DNA of 64,000 bases from RBG-16-34-14 sp963798865 (GTDB lineage: Bacteria; Bacteroidota; Ignavibacteria; Ignavibacteriales; Ignavibacteriaceae), in NCBI GenBank assembly GCA_963798865.1, contig CAWCVZ010000004.1, positions 1,240,001 through 1,304,000 on the forward strand, read 5' to 3'. A program made the position numbers and the translations under genes. The notes beneath the pieces were generated by a model. It was not told the origin of the DNA. It did no database searches and saw nothing but the letters and a program-made list of their open reading frames with translations. This document shows, in pieces, positions 8,724 through 15,777 of this stretch (within the stretch, counting starts at the first letter, position 1; the number at the start of each line of letters is the position of its first letter).

Positions 8724-9351
8724 ATGGAAGAAAAAAAAACTAAAGTTAAAAGAATGTTTGATTCGATTGCCGGGAAGTATGATTTTCTCAATCATCTTTT
8801 AAGCTTTGGTTTGATTTTTACTGGCGAAAGAAAACATTAAAATTAACCGGGATGAATTCCGGATTCTATTCTTCTTGATGTTGCCTGCGGAACAGGTGAT
8901 GTTGCAATCCAGGCAAGAAAAATGGGTGTTCAAAAAATTTTCGGTGCGGATTTTTCCTACAACATGCTCAAGCTTTTTAATGAAAAAAGTGATTGGATAA
9001 AAGGAAGGAATCATCCAGATGGTTGCTGAAAATATTCCTTTAAAAGACGAATCCGTTACTAACATAACTGTTGCATTTGGAGTCAGAAATTTTTACAATA
9101 TTCAGCAGGCTTTTAATTCTTTTAACAGGGTGCTAAAACAAACGGTAAGGCAACAATAATTGAATTCAGAATTCCATCAAATAAAATATTTAAAGACTCT
9201 GTACAAATTTTACTTCAAAAAAATACTCCCCGTAGTCGGAGGTTTTATTTCGGGAGACAAAGAAGCATACAATTATCTTCCTTCATCTGTAGAGGAGTTT
9301 GACGAAAAAATAAAAATGCCCGAACTACTGAGGAATTCGGGCTTCCAATAA
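8724..9351 (+). pseudogene. ubiE: Demethylmenaquinone methyltransferase, at least four frameshifts
   Basis: Joined across frames, the region encodes a complete UbiE/MenG, the SAM-dependent enzyme that makes menaquinone from demethylmenaquinone. The pieces in order are KVKRMFDSIAGKYDFLNHLLSFG (to about 8810), FYWRKKTLKLTGMNSG (about 8815-8865), ILLDVACGTGDVAIQARK with the SAM-binding GTG (8867-9028), MVAENIPLKDESVTNITVAFGVRNF (from about 9009), then GKATIIEF onward to a TAA at 9349-9351. The frame changes near 8810, 8866, 9001-9010 and 9136. All core motifs are intact, which argues for base-call or assembly indels or a very young pseudogene. Respiration normally needs this gene. Confidence 0.85.
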
Positions 9352-9435
9352 GATTGAAATTTACAGTTTAACTTTCGGCATTGCACAGGTTTTAATTGCA
9401 ACCAAATAAAACAAAAGTGTTTTTTTTAATCAAAA

Positions 9436-10233
9436 TTAATTATCAATCCCGTTATAATCTATAAGATCATCGGTAAAAACACTTGTTGTATCATCAAGAT
9501 CAACACCATTACCTGTAAAAACTCCAACTATAGTTCCGGTTCCCTGCCACTTTACAAATCCAATTCCGGCAGCTATCCATCCAAATGCAGTATAACTTTT
9601 TGCAGCATCGAAAATACCGGGTTTTACTGTTAATGTAAATTTCAGTCTTACCGCATCAACTACTCTTGTTGGATTAAAATTTAATGTAAGACTTTCCTTT
9701 CCATCATAAGTTGTTTTTAATTCTATAGGATTAAAACTAAAACCCTGGTAGTTAATATTCATTTTAAATACAGTCCAGCTGCTGTTATCTAACAATGGAA
9801 AAAGAAGCAGGCGCAGCTCTGAATCTAAAGTTATATATTGAATTAAAGTATCTAAACCGGGAACCGAAGAAGCAAGACCTGTTGTATCCAAATTAAAAAA
9901 AACACCCGTAGCTGTTTTTCTGAAATACATCGAATCATCAAAAGCAGCTTGCCCTGTTAGAAAAACTGAATCAATCTGAACCTGGTAAGAAACACCTCCG
10001 ATCATTTTTGTTCCGTTGTAATATGTATTTCTTGTTCCGCTGGTTTGATTATTATTGGAATCTGGTCTTGTAATAGAATATTTGTAAAAAGAATTGTCTG
10101 ATGAAGGGAAATAACTCGTATCGGCTACCTGCGTTGCCGGTGGTGGAGGTTCAGTTGTGTCAGATTTATTACAGGCATTAAATGAATAAATAAGGCCGGT
10201 TAAGCTAACAAATAAAATTAATTTCCTTTTCAT
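9436..10233 (-). CDS. Predicted lipoprotein of unknown function
   Basis: I do not recognise this 265-residue protein. It opens with a lipoprotein signal peptide: charged MKRK, a hydrophobic stretch, then a lipobox-like SFNAC with Cys near residue 21. After the Cys comes a low-complexity proline/threonine linker (TTEPPPPATQ), as often found between the lipid anchor and a folded domain. The remainder looks beta-rich, with a repeated aromatic/threonine pattern. It should sit in the outer membrane or face the periplasm. Its ATG overlaps the stop of rdgB by four bases, so it is probably translated from the rdgB message. Confidence 0.7.
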   Translation of the reverse strand: MKRKLILFVSLTGLIYSFNACNKSDTTEPPPPATQVADTSYFPSSDNSFYKYSITRPDSNNNQTSGTRNTYYNGTKMIGGVSYQVQIDSVFLTGQAAFDDSMYFRKTATGVFFNLDTTGLASSVPGLDTLIQYITLDSELRLLLFPLLDNSSWTVFKMNINYQGFSFNPIELKTTYDGKESLTLNFNPTRVVDAVRLKFTLTVKPGIFDAAKSYTAFGWIAAGIGFVKWQGTGTIVGVFTGNGVDLDDTTSVFTDDLIDYNGIDN

Positions 10234-10817
10234 TTAAACTCCTTTATTTTCATTTTTAATTTAAAGAATGCCTGTCCTCTGTGGCTAATGCTGTTTTTAA
10301 CTTCAGGTGAAAGCTCAGCCATAGTTTTGTTATAACCATCGGGAACAAATAAGGGATCGTATCCGAAACCATTTGTTCCTCTTCCCTCAAAAATTATTTT
10401 ACCTTTTATTTCTCCGTATTCTATTAAATAATTTTCTTCGTTAAAATAAACTGCACAGCAAACATATTTAGCGGGATGAGGTTCAGGAAATTTTTTCAAC
10501 TCCTTAATAAGCTTTTGATTATTCTCCTCATCTGTTGCGTTTTCTCCGGCATACCTTGCTGAATAAACACCGGGAATTCCATTAAGCTGTTCAACTTCAA
10601 TTCCGGAATCATCAGCAATTACAGGAATTTTGTATTCGGCAAAAACCTCCCTTGCTTTTTTTTTGGCATTTCCTTCAAAAGTTTTTTCCGATTCTTCAAT
10701 ATCAAATTTAGAATTTAAATCGAGCAATGATGTGATTTCAAACCCTGAACCTGAGAAAATATTTCTGACCTCCTTTAATTTACCCCTGTTTTTTGTTGCA
10801 AAAATAAGAGAGGACAT
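10230..10817 (-). CDS. rdgB: XTP/dITP diphosphatase (HAM1 family)
   Basis: This house-cleaning enzyme hydrolyses non-canonical purine triphosphates (XTP, ITP, dITP) to monophosphates, preventing mutagenic incorporation. The 195-residue length is standard. It shows the N-terminal TKNRGKLKEV motif (8-17), IADDSGIEV with the metal-binding aspartates, the GVYSARYAG motif, GFGYDPLF and the C-terminal SHRGQAF. It lies four bases from the amidohydrolase fusion upstream and overlaps the lipoprotein gene downstream, within a minus-strand run. Confidence 0.95.
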   Translation of the reverse strand: MSSLIFATKNRGKLKEVRNIFSGSGFEITSLLDLNSKFDIEESEKTFEGNAKKKAREVFAEYKIPVIADDSGIEVEQLNGIPGVYSARYAGENATDEENNQKLIKELKKFPEPHPAKYVCCAVYFNEENYLIEYGEIKGKIIFEGRGTNGFGYDPLFVPDGYNKTMAELSPEVKNSISHRGQAFFKLKMKIKEFK

Positions 10818-10821
10818 ATAA

Positions 10822-12516
10822 TTAAATTCTTTTTAAAAGCTTTGCCAGTTCATCAAGCCCGTTATGATATATCCTGAACTCATCATACACCATAGAAACA
10901 CCATCTTTAACAACCCATTTGCCGTCAACCATTACGTGAATAACATCTTCACGCGAAGATGAATAAACAATGTTAGAATAAATATGTTCTTCATCATCAG
11001 AATAAACTTTATATGGATTATCAAGATCAATTAAAACAAGATCGGCTTTCTTTCCCTCCTCAATACTTCCTGTTTCATTATCAATGTGTAAAGCTTTTGC
11101 GCCTTCAATTGTTGCCATCCTGAAAATTGTTTCTGCATCGAGTATTGCAGGACCATATATCGGCTTTTGTATTAAAGCAGCGAGTCGCATTTCAATAAAA
11201 GCATTTAAATTATTATTGCATGAAGCTCCATCGGCACCGAGAGAAACCGAAATTCCTTTCTTTAAAAACTTCGGCACATCGGCAATCCCGGAACCAAGCT
11301 TCAGGTTGGATGAAGGGCAATGTGCAACTCTAACCTGCTTTTCTCCAAGTATATCAAATTCTTTTTCATTTATATGAATGCAATGAGCAAGTACAGAATG
11401 ATCATCAATCACTTCAATCGAATTGAAGAATTCAATATTCTCCTGCTTAAATTTTTTCCTCACTTCTGTAAGCTCTCTGTTATTTTCAGAAGCGTGCGAG
11501 TGAAATAAACTGCCGGGAAAATCATTCATCATCCTTCGCGTTTCTTTTAGTAAACCTTCACTGCAGGTTAAAACGAAACGGGGCGCAAAAGCATATTTTA
11601 TTCTGCCGTTTTCGCTATTGTGAAAATTCTTAGCCAGTTCGGCAGAATGTTTTAACTCATCTTCAGTTGTTGAGCTGAATGGTTCGAACAATTCATTTGT
11701 ATCAATTAAGCATTTACCTGCAAAAGCTCTTATACCTGAATTTATTAATTCTTCAAAAATTATTTCCTGGTGCCTTAAGGATCCCATATCAAGAACAGTG
11801 GTAGTTCCGCCGCGCATTAATTCATTTAATCCAAGTCTTACTGATACAGCAAGCGAGTTTTTGTTTAAAGCGTTTTCATACGGAAAAATTCTTTTCTGCA
11901 GCCAGTCAAGAAGATCAAGCTCATCGGCAAGCCCGCGGAATAAAGTCTGGCATAAATGAACATGTGTTTGAATAAAACCGGGAATAAGCGTAAGATTTTC
12001 GCAGACTAAAACTTCTCCTTCAAAAGAATCAACATCTGCTCCTTTAACTTTTTTAACTGATTTAACAATATCATTATCAACTTCAACCGAAACATTTTTA
12101 AGAATGCTACCCGCTTTATCAGCGGTAATTACCTGCTTAGGTATTATCAGTTTTTTTATTCTTTGTTTTTTCATTTTTCTTTTAAATATCTCCTCCATTA
12201 TTTCAAACCCATATCGTAAATGGGGAATAACAATTGAACCTCCGATAATCAATGCAATATTAAATGTTTCATATAATTCTTCACGCGTTGCCCCCTCCTG
12301 AATTGAACGGTCAACATGATAAAAGATACAATCATTGCATCTCAAAACCATAGAACCAACCAATCCCATTAATTCTTTTGTTTTTGCAGGAAGCGCTCCA
12401 TCAATGTAAGCTTTATTATCGAGTGCAAAAAATTTATAAAAATCTCTGAAGCCTGAGTTCAGAATTTTTTCATTCATATCAAGACGATACTTTCTGACTA
12501 CAGATGTTTTTTTCAT
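10822..12516 (-). CDS. Carboxymuconolactone-decarboxylase domain fused to an amidohydrolase deaminase
   Basis: One uninterrupted 564-residue frame carries two domains. Residues 1 to about 115 form an AhpD/carboxymuconolactone-decarboxylase-like helical domain with the redox motif C60-x2-C63-x3-H67 (CNDCIFYH). After a basic linker (KRKMKKQRIKK) comes an amidohydrolase of the TrzN/AtzB/MtaD-SsnA type. It has the metal ligands THVHL (184-188), FHSHASE, AHCIH and GADGASCNNN, plus a C-terminal IEEGKKADLVLID strand. The second half probably deaminates a purine-like or adenosine-like compound; the exact substrate is not readable. The family members I know are separate proteins, so the fusion is notable. 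No frame break was seen at the join. Confidence 0.8.
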   Translation of the reverse strand: MKKTSVVRKYRLDMNEKILNSGFRDFYKFFALDNKAYIDGALPAKTKELMGLVGSMVLRCNDCIFYHVDRSIQEGATREELYETFNIALIIGGSIVIPHLRYGFEIMEEIFKRKMKKQRIKKLIIPKQVITADKAGSILKNVSVEVDNDIVKSVKKVKGADVDSFEGEVLVCENLTLIPGFIQTHVHLCQTLFRGLADELDLLDWLQKRIFPYENALNKNSLAVSVRLGLNELMRGGTTTVLDMGSLRHQEIIFEELINSGIRAFAGKCLIDTNELFEPFSSTTEDELKHSAELAKNFHNSENGRIKYAFAPRFVLTCSEGLLKETRRMMNDFPGSLFHSHASENNRELTEVRKKFKQENIEFFNSIEVIDDHSVLAHCIHINEKEFDILGEKQVRVAHCPSSNLKLGSGIADVPKFLKKGISVSLGADGASCNNNLNAFIEMRLAALIQKPIYGPAILDAETIFRMATIEGAKALHIDNETGSIEEGKKADLVLIDLDNPYKVYSDDEEHIYSNIVYSSSREDVIHVMVDGKWVVKDGVSMVYDEFRIYHNGLDELAKLLKRI

Positions 12517-12571
12517 AAAATATTTTCCTCAATTCAATAATCAATTTAATTTAATTTCAAATTAAAAATAT

Positions 12572-13228
12572 TCACGCAGAAGAATTATCTTCTTCCGGTA
12601 TTTCTTCATTTTCCCAATCATATTTTATGTAAGGATCTTCTTTCCTGAAAATAAATGCGATGATGATTCCAGTTATTCCTCCAAACAAATGAGACTCCCA
12701 TGAAATTCCTTTCATTCCCGGAAGCACTCCCCATATTAATCCTCCATAAATAAAAGTTATAAGCAAAGCGATAGCAATTGATCTGTTATCTCTCCGGAAA
12801 ACTCCGCTGAAAAATAAAAATCCGAGCATTCCGTAAATCATTCCGCTTGCACCAATGTGGTAAACCTGCCGTGCAAAAAGCCAGACAAGAATATCCGTAA
12901 ATAAATATATCAGTGCTAAAACTTTTAAAGATGAGGTGGGATAGAAATAAATTACTGTAATGCTTAAAATTAATAGAGCGGGTGTATTCGAAATAATATG
13001 TGTAAAATCAGCATGGATTAATGGCGCAGAAAGAATGCCTGCTAAACCTGATATAGTTCTCGGTAGTATCCCATAATGTGCGAAAGGGATATTAAAAGTT
13101 GTCTGTGAAATGTAAATCAACCAGATTATAACTGTAAAAGCCAGCGGTACTAAAATACTTTTTTTGCCTTTGGTTAATTTAAATTCATTCTGATTAATCT
13201 CTTCGTTCAAAATGTAATCTTCACTCAA
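12572..13228 (-). CDS. Rhomboid-family intramembrane serine protease
   Basis: This 218-residue membrane protein has about six hydrophobic helices. The catalytic dyad is visible: Ser128 in GASG (126-129) and His180 in WESHLFGG. HADFTHIISN (72-81) supplies the conserved asparagine and histidines of the oxyanion region. Rhomboids cut transmembrane segments within the bilayer. The acidic C-terminal tail (ENEEIPEEDNSSA) is probably cytoplasmic. The 'HLFGG...G' context in the last helix supports a true rhomboid, though a catalytically inactive relative cannot be excluded by eye. Confidence 0.85.
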   Translation of the reverse strand: MSEDYILNEEINQNEFKLTKGKKSILVPLAFTVIIWLIYISQTTFNIPFAHYGILPRTISGLAGILSAPLIHADFTHIISNTPALLILSITVIYFYPTSSLKVLALIYLFTDILVWLFARQVYHIGASGMIYGMLGFLFFSGVFRRDNRSIAIALLITFIYGGLIWGVLPGMKGISWESHLFGGITGIIIAFIFRKEDPYIKYDWENEEIPEEDNSSA

Positions 13229-13380
13229 TAATTATAAAAAATATAAATCTATCTTTCCACAAACTTAATTCAGAATAATCTTTATTAAAAGCAAAACTTA
13301 ATTTTGATTAAAATCATTGAGGCAGGAATGAAAAAAATTTGGGGTTTTCTATACGGACTAATTGCAAAAATAAAATCGTT

Positions 13381-13432
13381 CCTATGAAAACAGGAATCCG
13401 TTTTTATTATTCCGGGTTCCCATTTCCATAGG
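13381..13432 (-). repeat. Imperfect inverted repeat between DUF2911 gene and rhomboid gene
   Basis: The left arm at 13381-13400 (cctatgaaaacaggaatccg) and the right arm at 13412-13432 are inverted copies with a few mismatches. The outer six base pairs (CCTATG/CATAGG) are perfect, and an AT-rich loop separates the arms. It lies 34 bases downstream of the DUF2911 stop, in front of the rhomboid gene. A role as a processing or termination hairpin is possible. A dispersed repeat is equally likely because the T-run is weak. Confidence 0.4.
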
Positions 13433-13465
13433 ATAAAAATAATTTTTTATATAAGCTTTCTTCAG

Positions 13466-14500
13466 TCAGTTTGAAGCAAGACCTTTAAGAACATTAGTTA
13501 TGCGGGTCTTATTCGCATCATCTTTAACCATATCGTAAGCTTTCTGGTAATATTGTATTGCAAGTTTCTTTTCACCTTTTGCAGCATAACCTTCAGCAAG
13601 GCTGTCATAAGTATTCCATGATTCAGGGTGATCTTCAACATTTTTCTTAAAAGTTTCAATTGCTTTATCCACCTGGTTTGCACCAAGATACTGGTAACCG
13701 AGATTATTAATATCTGCTTCATTTGAAACAGCCCATGCTTCTTTTTTCATCTTCTCTGCTTCTGTTGTGCTGCCTTTCTTTTCAAGAATATTAGCTTTTG
13801 TCCAGAGGTTCTGGAAATTTTTATTCATATTAATAGAATGATCAACCCATCCTAAAGCTTCATCCAGGTCGAGATTATTCAGCAAAGCATAATTTGCAGC
13901 CTGGTTCCATGGCTGCCATGAAAATTTATTAATCCCTTCAAGATCTTTTCTGAAATGTTCAGATGCAACATTCTTTCCTATTGAAATATTGATAGGCACC
14001 GCAATCTTTTCCCAATGCAAAACAATCTCAACAGAATTAGCAGAAGGATTTTCAAAAGTATAATCAAGCCATTCCTGGAAATCTGCAGCAGCAGGCTTTA
14101 CTTTTACTCGTAATGCATCTTCTTTATCGTCATAAGAAAAGCTTCCCCACGACCAGTTATTATTGCTGAAAATTATAGTCCAGTCATCCCTTGTTGGAAT
14201 CATATGAAGCCCATAAGTTCCAGCGGGCAAACTTTTTCCTTCAATCATAACTTCATCGGAAAATGTAATTGTTGTATTTTCATTAGCACCGGCACGCCAA
14301 ACAACATCATAAGGAACAAGGTGTCCCCAGATTTCTCGTCCCTTAACTCCAGGTCTGTGATATGAAATTGAAATATCAGTTAACCCGACTGTCTGGGATA
14401 CAAAAGCTTTCTGACTCGCCTGGGGTAAATTAAGCTGCTGCGGTAACAAGATACCAATCAGAAAAAACCATAAAAATAAAACTGAAACCAATCTTTTCAT
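13466..14500 (-). CDS. DUF2911 domain protein with C-terminal TPR repeats, exported
   Basis: This 344-residue protein starts with a signal peptide (MKRLVSVLFLWFFLIGILLPQ). Residues about 25-170 match the DUF2911 family: SISYHRPGVKGREIWG, VWRAGANENTTITF, LPAGTYGLHMIP and WGSFSY are characteristic. The C-terminal half contains tetratricopeptide-like helical pairs, clearest at NNLGYQYLGANQVDKAIETF and ESWNTYDSLAEGYAAKGEKKLA. The combination is common in Bacteroidetes-group genomes, and its biochemical role is not established. It is probably periplasmic. A good AG-rich ribosome site (aggagaga) precedes the ATG. Confidence 0.85.
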   Translation of the reverse strand: MKRLVSVLFLWFFLIGILLPQQLNLPQASQKAFVSQTVGLTDISISYHRPGVKGREIWGHLVPYDVVWRAGANENTTITFSDEVMIEGKSLPAGTYGLHMIPTRDDWTIIFSNNNWSWGSFSYDDKEDALRVKVKPAAADFQEWLDYTFENPSANSVEIVLHWEKIAVPINISIGKNVASEHFRKDLEGINKFSWQPWNQAANYALLNNLDLDEALGWVDHSINMNKNFQNLWTKANILEKKGSTTEAEKMKKEAWAVSNEADINNLGYQYLGANQVDKAIETFKKNVEDHPESWNTYDSLAEGYAAKGEKKLAIQYYQKAYDMVKDDANKTRITNVLKGLASN

Positions 14501-14660
14501 CTCTCCTCCTACTATTTTTTTAATTTGGAATAACAGAAAATACTAATTAAAAATATTTTTATTAATGATTTTTGATAAATGGTAAAATGATTTGATGAAA
14601 AGAGAACTGAAAAAGTATCTTTAAATAATCATTTTAGAAATTAGCGGAGAGCTTATTAAT

Positions 14661-15083
14661 TTAACTCTTTGATCTAAGCCGGAGAATAAAACGGGCAATA
14701 AAATATGCGGCAAGGAATGAAAGCAATCCTGTAACAACCGGCCATATAACAATTGCGAGAACTAATGATTTATTATTGCCGGATGAATTTAACATGGCAT
14801 TTATGTTTGCAAGGACTGCCAGTGCCACTGTACCTAAAGCAACAGCAAAGGAAGTATTTATTGCAATTATTTTTGGTGAATTATGGCGTTGAATACTTTC
14901 TAATCTTATGTGTAAGCCGAATACAATTATACTAACTGCAAATGCAAGTATCCTCCAGAATGCCTGTACTCCACTTGATGCTATATCGTTTGAAATAAAA
15001 GCAGTAGCAATACCTACGAATAAATACACACTACCAAAGATCAAAATAGTTTTAAACCGTACCTTATTTTCTGATGTATTCAT
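14661..15083 (-). CDS. Small four-helix membrane protein, unknown function
   Basis: I do not recognise this 140-residue protein. Four hydrophobic stretches (about residues 12-30, 40-57, 73-92 and 107-130) are separated by short polar loops. The ends are charged (MNTSENKVRFK at the start, RLRSKS at the end), which fits an inner-membrane protein with both termini inside. No catalytic motif is visible. It is separated by gaps of about 160 bases from both neighbours and may be transcribed alone. Confidence 0.6.
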   Translation of the reverse strand: MNTSENKVRFKTILIFGSVYLFVGIATAFISNDIASSGVQAFWRILAFAVSIIVFGLHIRLESIQRHNSPKIIAINTSFAVALGTVALAVLANINAMLNSSGNNKSLVLAIVIWPVVTGLLSFLAAYFIARFILRLRSKS

Positions 15084-15240
15084 TTATGAATTATTGGTTT
15101 TGCATTAAAATTTTGTTTGAAAAACAAAGCTAAACAAGTTATCAGAAACGGCGCAACAAAATAAAAATTATTAAAATATCGAATGCGAATATGCAGCCGG
15201 TTGGGTGTAATGTTGCAGCTGAACTTTTTATTTCTTCTAC

Positions 15241-15681
15241 TTATTTTGTTTGCAGGCGGTTCTTTCTGTAAGAATTCTTAATCGCTATTTTACCATCCTT
15301 AAAAGTAAATAAATCACATCCTGTAACTTCAACCTTAATTCTGTCTGATTTAGTTCCTGTAAAAACCCATTCGGAAAAACCCCTGTTTCCTAAAACGAAA
15401 TGTCTGGTATTACCCCAATGGGCATCGGGGAACATTGTAAATACAATTTCAAATGCATTCTTAACTTGTTCTTGCCCGGTGAATTTTTCTCCATCAAAAT
15501 CTGGCCCTGCTGAAGCCTCAAACACACAATCATCAGTCATATGAGACATTATAGCCTTAATATCATGAGCATTAAATGCATCAGCAAAAGACTGGAGAAA
15601 ATCTTCTTTAACCTCCTTATTTGATTGCGGCATAAGTAAAGTCGGTAATAATAAAAGAAATATCAAAGCTCCTTTTTTCAT
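15241..15681 (-). CDS. Exported SnoaL/NTF2-like protein
   Basis: This 146-residue protein has a signal peptide (MKKGALIFLLLLPTLLMPQ). An NTF2-like fold follows: a helix with FADAFNAHDIKAIMSHMTDDCVFE, then GEKFTGQEQVKNAFEIVFTMFPDAHW and beta strands ending DLFTFKDGKIAIKNSYRK. The HMTDDCVFE and 'DG+I' patterns are typical of SnoaL-type small-ligand or cyclase proteins. Many members are annotated only as ester cyclase or nuclear-transport-factor-2-like, so no reaction is claimed. Export to the periplasm is likely from the signal peptide. Confidence 0.72.
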   Translation of the reverse strand: MKKGALIFLLLLPTLLMPQSNKEVKEDFLQSFADAFNAHDIKAIMSHMTDDCVFEASAGPDFDGEKFTGQEQVKNAFEIVFTMFPDAHWGNTRHFVLGNRGFSEWVFTGTKSDRIKVEVTGCDLFTFKDGKIAIKNSYRKNRLQTK

Positions 15682-15777
15682 TCAATTAAATATGCTCTTT
15701 TAAAACCAATCATAATCTCAACAAAATTTTTAATCTTATCAATATAAATCTTAAAAATCAGTAAATACTAAAAAAAA

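Noticed and set aside
9318..9342. Perfect 7-bp hairpin (gcccgaa/ttcgggc) at the end of ubiE
   Set aside because: It lies in the coding sequence (PELLRNSG) and is not followed by a T-run. It is not a convincing terminator.
11690..11705. ggttcgaa word resembling a tRNA T-loop
   Set aside because: It is inside the amidohydrolase coding region and no cloverleaf can be drawn around it.
15129..15206. Integron attC-like site (gctaaac ... gttgggt) between two small genes
   Set aside because: The right core fits GTTRRRY, but the left core has a mismatch and the inner arms are not complementary. There is no integrase and no second site.
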